In this document: one piece after another, positions 37,301-46,929 of the stretch
Layout of the letters: every line of letters starts with the position of its first letter
How positions within the stretch are numbered: the stretch's first letter is position 1
Assembly: GCF_963675165.1 (NCBI RefSeq)
Contig: NC_087378.1
Span: 5,761,205-5,825,204 of the forward strand
Origin: Halichondria panicea
Taxonomy: Eukaryota; Porifera; Demospongiae; Suberitida; Halichondriidae
Length of the DNA stretch: 64,000 nucleotides
Reading direction: 5' to 3'
The notes under the pieces: generated by a model
Told to the model about the DNA's origin: nothing
The model's database searches: none
Seen by the model: only the letters and a program-made list of their open reading frames with translations
Made by a program: the position numbers and the translations under genes

Positions 37301-40300
37301 GTACACGAACACATACAAGTAATTATACGACAATACGTCAGCAGTTGTGCAAATTTAAGTGTGGTTCTGCAGAGTATAAAATACAACATTGAAAGATAAT
37401 AGTACACATTCGGTCTCACTTTGGTAAACTTGGTTACTGCGTAGCACTTCCCTGAAGGTGTACAAGTCCTGCAGACATACTCCGGCTGACATTGTTGGTC
37501 AACAGACAGATAGTTGGTACATGTATCATCAGGAATTCCATTGGCAAGGATCCAAGAGTAAGCAGCTGTAGGATCACCACCTTCACAACCATGGGTGTTG
37601 TTTTGCTGTGTGTGGGAGGTGAGCGTTAGCTTTTGAACTGTAAATCAAAAACAAGATGGCTACCCACCTGAACGCAGTCAATGAGGACTTGAGGGGAGAG
37701 GTTGATGCTGGGGTAGGCACCTTTCCTCAAGAGCTTGATACGATCACTCAGAGCAGAAGCAGTGCCCATGGCCCAGCAGGATCCACAGTCTATGTACAGA
37801 TAATACATGTATAATTATAATGAACGAATGAATTTGGTAGAAACAGAAAATCCCGAAATAGCTGGTAAAGCTACGTATACATGCACCTGTCAGATCCATG
37901 TTTGCTATTACTAACTCACATTTTGGGTTGTGCTGGTTTCTGTTGACTGTAGTGTAGTCCATCCCACTTATATTCCTGGGGTCATAGCTCGCTGGCACAT
38001 CTTGTGGCGAGATGTAGGTGTGTGGTAGAGGGGAGACAACATGTGTCTTCACGGGCACTCTGCTCTTACGTACACAGGACTTAGACAACCGAGGGATGGC
38101 TTTGGACTTTTCTACCTTAATGTTAGAGTCCTTGCTGAGTTTGGGAACACCCCAATCACAATCAGATTCTAGGCCAAGATTGTCCTAGAGCATGTATTAG
38201 ACAATGTAATTTGGAAACCAATTTAAGTGAAATATGTACGTATCTCTATTTTGTAGGCTAGCCATGAGCACACATTATTATCACAATATTATGCAACTGG
38301 CAAAATGAAAGCACCGCGGGTGCTCATTCCTTGGTGCATGGGGGCTAAAACATAAAGCTACACACCTCTATATACCTATAACACCAGTGTTTCAAGAAAA
38401 TATAAGCAGGAGGATTGAAAAAATATGTGGTGCAGAGCGATGAGTACAACTAGGTACGGGAGGGGATGCTCAGGCAAACATTTTTGGTATAGCTGCACTC
38501 GGTATTATAAGTTATAGTGAGTGTTATATATCCCATGGCCCATATGATTAGCTACATGTAGCTATAATTGCGCATTTACTCCTCTACCATGCATGGTAAC
38601 TCACGTTCAAACTATCAGAAAGCAAAAAGAAAGCATTAAGGATAATTAAGCTTGCTCCTGTCAATAGCTAGCTAGCTACAGGTACTATATATTGCTTACC
38701 GTTCGACACCAGAGTTCTCTAGCACCACGCTGTCAAAAAAATGCTGATCTAGCAAACACTCTGAGTCCCACCCTGACTCCTCCTCCATGACTAAAGCCTC
38801 CTAAACAGCTAAATCCACCCATACTCACAGAGCTGGAGCAGACATGTGGACAGTGCGCAGTGCCAAGGCAGAGTGGTGCCAAGGCTCCCAGCATGTCCCA
38901 GGCTCCCACTTGCACTGCACTAGCTCTAGCAAGCTTAAGAATCTCTTATCAAGTGCTTCACTATCCTTGACTTTGTAATCTAGCTACAGTACAGTAAAGC
39001 AACCAAACACTGATTTCAATAATTATAATTATGGCGCAGCCTACCGTAAGACCTCGATTTAAGGCGACCCTCCAAATGTGCGACACCCAGGAGCTTCAGC
39101 AATTTTCTGACCTCTAAAAGTAGCGACAGCTGCGTTGACAATAATTTGTTGATGTCGCGTTCTAAATAGAGGTAAATGTAGCCACTCCCTAGCCTCGATC
39201 GTAACCCACTGGAAAATCAGTGTTTTTAAGTGGCCTGAAATTGAGGCAAGTAGACTCTGTAAAGTTACCTCCAATTAGATGCGACCCTCTAAATATGCGA
39301 CACCAGGACTTCAATATAATTTTTCAACCTCCAAAAGAAGCAACCTCTGGCTTCGTAATTATAAAAGTGTCGCTTTAAATCGAGGTGTTACGGTACACAC
39401 ATTAAAAGTAGACAAAATTATCTACATGATCTTGTACCAAACATGTCTGGGGAAATATTAGCCTCCTTCACTAGCCTCCCCTGAAGAGAAGGCCTGCTAC
39501 TAACTGCTTGCACATGCGCAATATTATTGGATATTTGTTCCCGTAAAATGTCCTATAATACTGAATTTATCACGAAAATATTCTGACTAAGTATTGAAAG
39601 TATAACACAGAGCTATTTAGCCAGCTATATAGCTAGCTAGAGACAAAGCTGTAGTTTTGTTGTACAGCTATGTACAGCTATTTTCTTTCTGATAGAGCCA
39701 GTAGCAGTAGTATAGTAGACTTTCACTAAAGTTAGCATTAGATGGGCGTTGCCTGTCCATTAGGCTATTGTCAGCTTTCACTCCCTTCAGACGATTGTCA
39801 TCCACACTGTTGCAGGCTGTGGGTCTTTTGTTAGCATAGCAGGCTACGGGTAGCTATCAGCTCTTTCTCAGAGATGGGCTAGAAACCTTCAATTATCTAC
39901 TTCCTTCAATCCACTTCCGTTCGTTGTGACGTCTTTGTTTTACTGAGCATACACGTTGTTATCCTGCGTTAGCCGGTATCTGGCTAATGGTTAGCGCATG
40001 CGCAAGCAGTCGATGCCAGGCCCTCTTTTCGAGGAAGAGCGGCATGGAATCGAGGCTAGGGAAATATCAGAGGGAATTATCACAGTTATCTCCTGGCAAC
40101 AGCATGAAAACAGGATATACATGTACCATAATTATAGCGCAAAATTTTCGAGGGGCTTAATTTTCACGGATTTCGTGGATTAGCAATCCTACACGAAAAT
40201 TAAGTCCACGAAAATTGTTTTTTAATTAGAATTGCCTGCTATAACGTGCAAAGATTTAAGGCGTGGCTTCCGGTAAGCAGTTATTCCGCGAACATTGTGC

Positions 40301-43300
40301 AACGAAATGCTTTTAGACCACGAAATATAAGTCCCTTGAAAATTTCGCGCTATACGGTATACTTCACAGCATGCAGGACACCTACATGTATATCTTAGAT
40401 ACCGTATTTACTTGATTAAACGCCCGGGTGTTTATTTCCTAGCAGCATCTGTAGAGGGGGCGTTTAAACGAGATGGGCACTTATTCGAAACGGGCGTTTA
40501 TTGTTTTGTCTACTTCAAACTCTTGCTCATCAGCAGTTACTATGCTCTTTTTGGCTGCTGCCACAGCTCTCAGCTTCAATCTTCGTAGTCGTAGGAGTGG
40601 TGTTTTCTCCCTCTGTGTCCTAGCTCTCTACCATCACAAATAGTATCTATTTATTCTATGCTGCCCTTGTTTCAGCTGGTTCCACGTGCTAATTCAGCTC
40701 CACCCACAGTGCCACGCGCCATACATGGGCGATTATTTAAGAGGGGCGTTTACAGCTTTTACCAAACGAGATGAGCGTTTAATCAAGGAGGGCGTTTAAT
40801 CAAGTAAATAGGGTACATTAATTTACAGTCACGTCCACGTTTTAATAATTATTATATGTTTCCGAATCGAGAATGCATTTGTGTATAATTATTATGGCAT
40901 GTTTTCTCTGTGTTGAATACACAAATCATAGGGTGGTCCCAAATTTGTGCTATATATACTTATTGTGACATCCAAACATACGCTAATGTGTCTTAAAAAA
41001 TTATGCAATAAATACGTGGGCAGTCCAACATCTCTAGCACTGCATGCCCACACGCTCATTTTCACCCTTCTACCACCATTCTGCCCTCATGCGACTTCCC
41101 AATACAGGCTCTCCTTTTTCCTAACTCTACATCTATTTATTTCTTTATTCCTACCGTCTGATTGAACGATTAATACAGTATTTTATCTTATTGAACGGTT
41201 GTGATAAAGAACAGAAAAAGAAAAAGGAGAGCCTGTGTAGTATAGTTCAGTGGTGCTGTATGTAGCTTAATTACACTGTACTGGCGGGCAAGAATAATTA
41301 TGTATGCACTGATAAGTGATAACTCGATCGCCAGAATAGAGGAGATCGCTGGGGAGCTGGTTAAATGTTGCCTTCAGTCTCCAATGATCGTGCAACACCA
41401 GCTAGATTTTTACAGAGAAAATTGTTGTCAATTGCTGTACCAGCTCAGCAAAAAAAGTGGTGCACGTGATTGTGTTCAACCTCCTCTGCTTCCACATTAT
41501 ACAGCCACCCTTCTATTAACATCCTCCAGATACACTCTGGAATGTAATCCAGCTGTAACGTCACGTATAATTGCTTCTCTTACATGTATAATGATCGATG
41601 ATTGCATTATTTTTTGTTAATTTCTGTAATACAGGGGAAAACTCGATTGACCATGATTGTTGCTAAAAAAGATGTCAAAAGTCCAAAGTATGGCTGCTGC
41701 CTGCATCAGTACAGTAGAGCCTTGCAGCTATCTCACTCTTGCAGCTATACCAATAGCTAGCGTTCAAGTGTACAGCTAACTACTAAGTAGAGTAACAACA
41801 CTCCATGGACAAGTTTTGCTATGAACTCTTCTGAAAAGGCTGTAATGGCAAAAAAATGTCCCTAGAAGCCAATAGAAGCTCTTACTGCACCTCATTGATC
41901 CCTGAGCAGCTTTAGTAGTATAGACAGACAAACACACTACCGTATAATATATATTGCTTGCGCATGCACACGCTGAGGCATAACATAGTTGTAGCTCTCT
42001 CTCCGTAACAGCACGTCAATTGTGCCAATGTGAAACGTGTACATGCATGCATGCACATGTATAATACATGATAATTATACTTATGTGTATAAAATTTCCT
42101 CGTTTCAAATTTGACACGTACCTTGTGCATCATGACCTTGGCAAACCCGTTCTCTCCCCAGTATGAGCCCCATGAGTTCCTCATGTGCCAATACTCCACT
42201 CCGTTCTCAACGCCCCAGCCCACTACCTGTGAGGGTCAATATTAGTTAACTTACTGTGAAATCAAGCTAGCTAATGTATATATATACACATGTAAACGTT
42301 GCTAGACAAAAATTCTTACTGAAACTTCGTGGTTGATCATCGTAAAAAGTTTTTTCTCTGAGAATATACCCCCTGTGTAGGCTTCCAGCTGGCTGGTAGC
42401 ATCAATCCCACAGCCAATGGGGCCTCTGGCAAATATCTCAGCCTTCATTTTGTCAGCTCCTTTCACGCTACCGTAGTCCCCCACCCAGTACGTCGGATGC
42501 TTGTCCACTGGCATACACTGCACAATAAGAGAGGGTATAATGAACAAGCCATACAATAATAATTATGCTGACACAACACTGAGCCTACGATAACAAGTGA
42601 TCTACTAATTAAAACCATTTGCGTCCAAGGACCAAATCTTTACAATGGCCACCAAGTGACGTCTCTGCAAAAAAACTCACCCCAGCCGAAGGATCACAAG
42701 TGTCACATACACCTAACGGCTTGCACTCTCCATTCTTTGCCTGCATGAAACAATTAAGATATTAACAGCACGTTAAAGTCAAAACTGCCAACCAGAGCCC
42801 AGAGGATGATTACTCAAGGGAATTCCAAGTAAGAATCATGCAGAAAAATTAGAGCAATACAAAATAATCGCTGCAGTGATGAAGGCAACTTTTACAGGAA
42901 ATAAGATTTTTACAGGAAATGAGAGCACAATTTTTCAAAGAGAAACACTACCTCATAGTTTTGGCATGTTTCATCAGGGACTCCATTTTCGTTGATGTAC
43001 TCGTAGACGCCTCCAGGGTTGCCACCATCGCAGGTGCCCCCACCATGACAGTTGATGATAACTTGAGGGGAGAGCTGAATGATGGGGAAGGTTCTGTTAC
43101 GCATGATGGAGATACGGTCACTGAGGGCCGAAGTGGTTCCCATGGCCCAGCAGGAGCCGCAGTCTATTATGGGGAGAGGTAAAAGTACACCATCATTCAA
43201 TAATCGAATGCATTTGTAATCAGTTGGCTAGGTTGCTAATGAAAGTTATGACGTAGGGTAGAAGAGGGTAGTGTGAGACGGAACCAATTATGACATATAG

Positions 43301-44608
43301 CTGTTTCTTCAGCTATTCTTTAATTATTCAGAAATGTGTGTAGTACGTTGTATGCTTGTGTTAATATGCCGCAATATTTTGTTACAATCAGAATTTTTAA
43401 TTGACCAAATTTAAGTAGGTGCCAAATCAGAGGAGCAGGCGACCTTCCAAATATGCGACACCCTCGTTATTAGGCAATTTTCTGACCTCTAAAAGTAGCG
43501 ACTGCTGTGTTGACAATTTATTTTTTATGTCGCATCCTAAATAGAGGTCAAACCATAACTTCGATTCCAGGCCTGCATTAAGCGGCCTATAATCAAGGAC
43601 AGTAGACCCTCAATTACATGTAACCCTCAAAACACTAAAACTTCAACCTCCAAAAGAAACAACCTCACGTAGCCGCACGAGGGATACGGTAAGGCTGACT
43701 GTGTGTGTGTATGTGTGTGTTCCAGCTGTAACTGCTTAACGGTTGCAATGTGACGAAAACTAACAGCTTCTATAGGCTTCTAGCTATGTTCTCTTGGATT
43801 TTGATTTGTACATTTGCAAACTAAAGCTTTTTTTCTCGAGTTATGGCTAGTTTAACTCACATTGAAGGTCTCTTCAGAATCTTTCACAGCATCATCTGTT
43901 CACACAAACTTTCTATTCAACTTATTGCAGCTTGCAACACTCGTTATTTAAAACTGTCGCCCTAAATTGAATAAGTACGGTGACTGTTTTCTAGCATTAG
44001 TACAAAGCACTGTCACTAGTTTTTTTGCTTACATGTAAAGCCTATTGACCATAATTATAATTATAGTAGTTTAATAGTGAACAGGCTATTTAGCTCAGCT
44101 CCCTAAAGATTACTGTAAGAGAGGGCCAGATGTCTCACAATACCCCTTGTGCCCTACTTTAATTAAGCTTCATTAAGGTGTGTCGATTTACCTATATCAG
44201 AAGCCAGCCCTCCTCGGATGCATGCACACAAGTAGCAAGAGCATTACGTACATTGAGGGATGTGCTGGTTCCTGGCTGGAGTGAGGTAATTAACTCCATT
44301 CACGTCTGACCAGGAGAAGCTGTCGGGGAGATCAGAGATATTGATGTACGTGTGTGGGAGGGGTGCTGTTATTTGCTCTCCTTTACTGAAAGTCGCTGCA
44401 AACAGATACAATATACATAAGTAGTACAGGTGTAGTTTGAAGTAGATGACATGTATGTACGTACATGCAGATAGATGTAGTCTTTTAGATCTAGTCTGCA
44501 TATAAAAGTCCACTTACTTTTCTCTGTCCTGCAAGGAGTTTGCAAAGCGGCTGCTAGCTGCACCAGCACGACACAAAGCATGAACAGTGACTGTGTGGAA
44601 GAATTCAT
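31333..44608 (-). CDS. Tandem double-domain cathepsin Z/X-like protease
   Basis: Twelve exons: 44608-44518, 44395-44252, 43163-42952, 42740-42681, 42517-42320, 42226-42122, 38184-37920, 37789-37668, 37605-37420, 31843-31694, 31611-31536, 31439-31333. All have AG acceptors and GT donors and all phases join, giving 1716 nt, 571 residues. Residues 1-21 look like a signal peptide. Domain 1 (about 60-285): RNQHIPQYCGSCWA with catalytic Cys83, INHEVS with His232, RNSWG with Asn252. Domain 2 (about 340-571): RNQHNPKYCGSCWA with Cys363, DHEVS with His515, RNSWG with Asn535. The insertion before the active-site Cys (HIP loop) and the GxxDETC pattern identify C1A cathepsin Z, a lysosomal carboxypeptidase. 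Each domain is preceded by a short propeptide with one Cys (Cys26, Cys307), the residue that caps the active site in cathepsin Z. The exon-intron layout is solid within each domain; the join across the 3.9-kb intron is inferred from phase and from the fusion exon. Confidence 0.85.
32085..32250. repeat. Two adjoining interspersed repeat pieces
   Basis: 32095-32165 matches the tacagctgctcaa.gatcaat family. 32155-32250 (ttgcccagcacgagtgcgc ... gttgcccaatgacgtcaaa) recurs inverted at 36560-36665 and 48060-48185. Confidence 0.6.
32383..32985. repeat. agcactgaagtgctaac interspersed repeat
   Basis: Shares agagcactaaagtgcaaaccc, gccaacgtgcaagttcaag, gctgtaaacgcag and gtggctgcccacg with 30886-31240 and 53385-53735. 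Contains a short GA run at 32503-32519. Confidence 0.6.
33111..33351. mobile_element. Miniature element with TACCTTAAGGTGACA ends
   Basis: 241 bp between taccttaaggtgacat and atgtcaccttaaggta, perfect inverted ends. Also at 52583-52780 (right end worn) and, with an insertion, at 30793-31293. Confidence 0.75.
33560..34107. mobile_element. TAGCCTCG element with 9-bp target duplication
   Basis: Ends TAGCCTCGGTCCCAGGCC and CTGGAATCGAGGCTA. Flanked by AGTGAAACT on both sides (33551-33559 and 34108-34116), a perfect 9-bp duplication. Non-coding, 548 bp, inside intron 9 of the protease gene. Confidence 0.8.
34796..35650. mobile_element. TTAA-type miniature element, relative of A and B
   Basis: Starts TTAACCCTTTCCCCACTGAA; interior shared with 10794 and 12295 (accagcacatgcgcattgag, gtggtcagt, gctacctgtagg). 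The right tip is not recognisable. Carries a nested 99-bp TAGCCTCG element. Confidence 0.6.
35164..35262. mobile_element. TAGCCTCG element (99 bp) with 9-bp target duplication
   Basis: TAGCCTCGGTCCCAGGCC ... GGCTGGAATCGAGGCTA, flanked by GAGTAACAT at 35155-35163 and 35263-35271. Nested in the TTAA element. Confidence 0.8.
36113..36164. repeat. 13-bp tandem repeat, four units
   Basis: Repeats of attgaaacattgt; no spacer structure, so not a CRISPR. Confidence 0.9.
36560..37190. repeat. Interspersed repeats in intron 9
   Basis: 36560-36665 is the gacgtcattgggcaacaag repeat; 36960-37190 is copy b of the ccataactcgagaaagaagc family with a cacaca microsatellite. Confidence 0.6.
37920..38184 (-). 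CDS. Fusion exon joining the two cathepsin domains
   Basis: Exon 7 of the double protease, 265 nt, open throughout in the used frame. It begins [16 protein letters not shown], the C-terminal strand that ends a cathepsin Z domain, where a single-domain protein would stop. Instead the frame continues through a basic linker ([20 protein letters not shown], then [11 protein letters not shown]) into [20 protein letters not shown] and NRNQHNPK, the propeptide end and first residues of the second domain. It follows exon 6 in phase 0 and ends in phase 1, as the matching exon 2 of domain 1 does. The linker holds the propeptide Cys and dibasic sites where processing could separate the domains. Confidence 0.85.
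39042..39395. mobile_element. TA-target miniature element, TACCGTAAGACCTCGATT ends
   Basis: Left taccgtaagacctcgatttaa and right ttaaatcgaggtgttacggta are inverted repeats. Interior repeats gcgacaccc.. and acctc.aaaagtagc. A diverged relative with an insertion is at 43436-43980. Consistent with Tc1/mariner-type miniature elements (TA on both sides). Confidence 0.7.
39459..40058. mobile_element. TAGCCTCC element with 9-bp target duplication
   Basis: TAGCCTCCTTCACTAGCC ... ATGGAATCGAGGCTA, flanked by GGGAAATAT at 39450-39458 and 40059-40067. 600 bp, in intron 6 of the protease gene. Confidence 0.8.
40125..40360. mobile_element. TACCGTATAGCGC miniature element, copy 1
   Basis: Right end ttcgcgctatacggta intact, left end altered (accataattatagcgc). 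Other copies: 48603-48840, 55998-56239, 62798-63037. About 235-240 bp, non-coding. Confidence 0.75.
40400..40815. mobile_element. TA-target miniature element, TATTTACTTGATTAAACGCCC ends
   Basis: Left taccgtatttacttgattaa and right ttaatcaagtaaatagggta form inverted ends over 416 bp. Non-coding. Confidence 0.75.
40945..41240. repeat. aggctctcctttttc interspersed repeat
   Basis: cgtgggcagtccaacatctc, aggctctcctttttcctaac and, inverted, gaaaaaggagagcctgtg. Shared with 61390-61625 and with 48445-48520. Confidence 0.65.
41300..41620 (+). CDS. Unidentified 106-codon frame nested in protease intron 6
   Basis: Reads [20 protein letters not shown] then [20 protein letters not shown] and [19 protein letters not shown]. 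Amphipathic, helix-like and unlike the surrounding repeats, on the strand opposite to the host gene. No family recognised; could be a stray exon of another gene or a captured fragment. Possibly chance. Confidence 0.25.
   Translation: MYALISDNSIARIEEIAGELVKCCLQSPMIVQHQLDFYRENCCQLLYQLSKKSGARDCVQPPLLPHYTATLLLTSSRYTLECNPAVTSRIIASLTCIMIDDCIIFC
41650..41960. repeat. tacagctgctcaa.gatcaat family, inverted copy
   Basis: tgaccatgattgttgc, tagttcaagtg-type and ttgatccctgagcagct words in reverse order to the copies at 47640 and 56250. Confidence 0.5.
43436..43980. mobile_element. Relative of the 39042 element with a nested repeat
   Basis: gcgaccttccaaatatgcga, gacctctaaaagtagcgac and cgccctaaattgaataagtacggt match 39042-39395. 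The ccataactcgag family (inverted) is inserted at 43670-43930. Confidence 0.6.
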
Positions 44609-44989
44609 CTCGACTCAAAATCACGACCAAACACAAGCGAGCATGCAAGTGCAATCGTTAATCATAGATAATTATTATTAGAGAGTTGTGGTAAATGATG
44701 CAATAGAGGTGAAATCAGAGAGGTGAAATGTGACACTCGTGACCCAGAGGAGGTCCGACAACAGTGCGCCTGAGCTTTCTGAAGCAACGCTCTTTAGTAA
44801 AAAAAAAAAGATCATTATGCTGATTCAGCAAAAGCAGTGCAGTGCATGCAAGCATTTGGAAGAAAACATCAGTTTTGGAAATATGCCTCTGAATTTCTTT
44901 TTGTAAACATGGAAACAGTACGCACAGGTAAACTGCTACTAGATGTTAGTATCATAAAAATAATGGTGAATTTTCTATCTCATCTACTG

Positions 44990-45620
44990 TAGCTAGCTGA
45001 TGCCTGTCGAAACACTGTTCAGAGGGAGCTGCAAAACCGTTTCTCCTCTCCTGACAATGCCAAGGCTGAATACAATTTGACCAATAAAACAAACTCTTCT
45101 TGCCCAATGATGAACAATTGTGTTTTATCAGGCACTGGTCAGACAATATCAGAGCTCTGTCGAGAAGAACAGATCGGTGTGGTGACTAAGCTGTTCCAGA
45201 AATATGCTCTTCTTTATTATGAAAGAGTTTATCCTTCCGATTATCTAATTCTCTCTCTTGAGGCTATGGTGCAATTGGATCGTGGTGGTGGAACCAATGT
45301 GATGTACAACTTGGCGAAAGCAATAGGCACGAAGAGACCTATAACAGTATGAGAAACGGAATGACCCCGATCTGCCGTATTTTTATTATACCTCCAACCA
45401 CGACCGCTTCTAAGGGTGACAGACCTGATTTTGACATTCCATCCACACAATCACCTAGAAAAATGCCTAGAGTCCCGAGAGCTGAATCGATGGCCACTTC
45501 TACGTTTTCAAGTGGGAAGTCCTCCCTTCCATCACACAAAACAGCAATTTTTCACAATCCACCAGAAGAGCTGCCGCCACCACCTAATATTCCCAATTAC
45601 ATCTCCGAACACTCGTATGT
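44990..45620 (+). CDS. Transposon-borne ORF of unknown function (frameshifted)
   Basis: From an actgtag acceptor-like site at about 44990 the frame reads LADACRNTVQRELQNRFSSP, continues through QTISELCREEQIGVVTKLFQ and LSLEAMVQLDRGGGTNVMYN to a stop at 45352. The sense probably continues one frame over as MTPICRIFIIPPTTTASKGD and EELPPPPNIPNYISEHSYV to 45624. Helical first part, Pro/Ser-rich tail. No family recognised. Its location between the element's inverted ends says it is transposon cargo or part of its transposition machinery. Confidence 0.4.
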
Positions 45621-45765
45621 CTAACTTTCGAGGACGTATTATTGCTATTATGTATTCTTTACCTTGTATTCATACGTCATTTGCATGCGTTAATTATCCA
45701 ATGTCATACCTTCAAAATTAACAACTGTGACAGATGATGACCATACAATTATTGCAAGTTGCAGT

Positions 45766-46260
45766 TCAAGTAAAGGTGCTACAACATCTTTTAACCTTTA
45801 TCGACCATTCTCCTCTCCGAGTGACTCCAATACAAGCATAATAGCCAGGCTGTTTCTTCCAAAGCTTGAACTTTACCCACACGAACTCGACTACTAATAT
45901 GTCCCCTTGTTTGATAGCTGTGTGTACTTCCTCACAAATTTCAGAAACAACATAACCAATTGTCCGCCAAACCCCATTATGAAGGCACTGAAAAGAAATT
46001 GCCTCAGGATCAACAATATTCTCTGGCTCAGGTTTCATCTTCACTGGAACAATGTCACCACTTTTAATTATATCCTTAACTTCATGGAGAATGTTCTGAT
46101 ACTCCGTATCACGAGTGACACCTATGCATTTAAATGGAACATAGCTCTCTTAAGTGTCTTCTTCTTGGTATGCAAACTCTTCACTAGATATTCTGTCACA
46201 CACACTACTATCAGTATCATCGTCACAGTTTCCATCATTAAGTAGCCAATCTCATACGAT
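45766..46260 (-). pseudogene. HIRAN-like domain fragment in the transposon
   Basis: A minus-strand frame reads SYVPFKCIGVTRDTEYQ, GDIVPVKMKPEPENIVDPEA, WRTIGYVVSEICEEVHTA and ends ACIGVTRRGEWSIKVKRCC with a stop at 45766. The series 'F.C.GV..D.EYQ ... G..V.v..EPeN..DpeAi.f ... iGYvv.E' follows the pattern of HIRAN domains, which bind DNA ends in helicases and occur in some mobile-element proteins. Upstream in the same frame is an acidic part (DDDTDSS) and an in-frame TAA before ESYVPF, so this copy is either spliced differently or broken. It lies just downstream of the exons at 46678-46287 and may be the same gene. Confidence 0.45.
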
Positions 46261-46286
46261 TAGAAAACCAAGCTTGTCAAAAGCCT

Positions 46287-46678
46287 TTAGGTGTCGTATA
46301 CATACACAACTTTACAAAACTCTTCAACCTGTAAGAGAAGTACATAGTATTTGAGTATGCGCCAGTACAACAAAATTGGGAAGCAACTTACATCAACAAA
46401 ACAATGGTCTTTAATAGTGATAGCAAAAGGGGTGGTAGACGGTCTAGAAGGGTCTGGAAAGCTCTGGTCTGATCTCAAGAATCCATCATACACACGTACA
46501 GATCCATCTAAATGTTCAAACTGAAATGTTCCTTGCCTCAGTGCAGTTCAACTTCAATTACTGAAAAGCTTGGAATTCTGTATGTGAATTGTACACCTAT
46601 GTTCAGCACAGAGACGTTTACCTCATTATTAATGGCAATGTCAACTGAAGTGTCTGGTATAGAACTTGTAGCGCACAT
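46287..46678 (-). CDS. Spliced 5' exons of the transposon's minus-strand gene
   Basis: Three exons join in phase 0: 46678-46622 (19 codons from MCATSSIPDTSVDIAINNE, donor gtaaacg), 46520-46392 (43 codons, FEHLDGSVRVYDGFLRSDQS onward, donor gtaagttg) and 46328-46287 (VEEFCKVVYVYDT then stop, acceptor ctcttacag). Good splice sites and phase are the evidence. The family is unknown. The downstream HIRAN-like frame could be reached by another splice that I could not place. Confidence 0.4.
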
Positions 46679-46929
46679 TGCATTTTATTCAGCAGCCTGC
46701 CAAAATTAACTTTGTGTGACATTTATCTTCTTTAGCTTTTTGCTGAATCGGCATAATGATCCTTTTTTTACTAAAGAGCGTTGCTTCAGAAAGCTCAGGC
46801 GCACTGTTGTCGGACCCCTCCTCTGCTTGTGACCTGTAGCCAGTAGGAAGAGGAGGGGCTTGCACTAGTCAGTAAACCCATAGATAGAGTATCTATGATA
46901 AATCGCAGTAAACAAACCCTGAAGAAAAA

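Larger units (their letters stand above)
44745..46825. mobile_element. 2.08-kb inverted-repeat transposon between the two genes
   Basis: Begins CAGAGGAGGTCCGACAACAG and ends in its inverted form; inverted ends are about 85 bp long and nearly identical (gagctttctgaagcaacgct, gattcagcaaaa). Flanking sequences CTCGTGACC (44736-44744) and CTTGTGACC (46826-46834) match at 8 of 9 bases, an apparent target duplication of 8-9 bp. CAG tips and that size fit hAT-like or related cut-and-paste elements, but no catalytic transposase domain is seen. It carries convergent coding pieces (44990-45620 plus; 46678-45766 minus). Confidence 0.75.
44609..46929. promoter_or_regulatory. Divergent intergenic region between protease and sortilin genes
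   Basis: The two start codons point away from each other (44608 minus, 46930 plus). Removing the transposon at 44745-46825 and one target copy leaves about 230 bp, so a shared or overlapping promoter region is likely in the ancestral arrangement. No TATA box placed convincingly. Confidence 0.5.

Noticed and set aside
38700..38935. Possible separate first exon with signal peptide for the second cathepsin domain ([15 protein letters not shown]... with a gtgagt donor)
   Set aside because: The segment is Cys/His-rich and a poor signal peptide, the next candidate exon (38707-38733) gives no cathepsin sequence, and exon 7 begins with the end of domain 1, which needs exon 6 before it.
46512..46709. 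Plus-strand ORF in the 2.08-kb element
   Set aside because: It is antisense to the in-phase spliced exons at 46678-46392 and has no splice or motif support.
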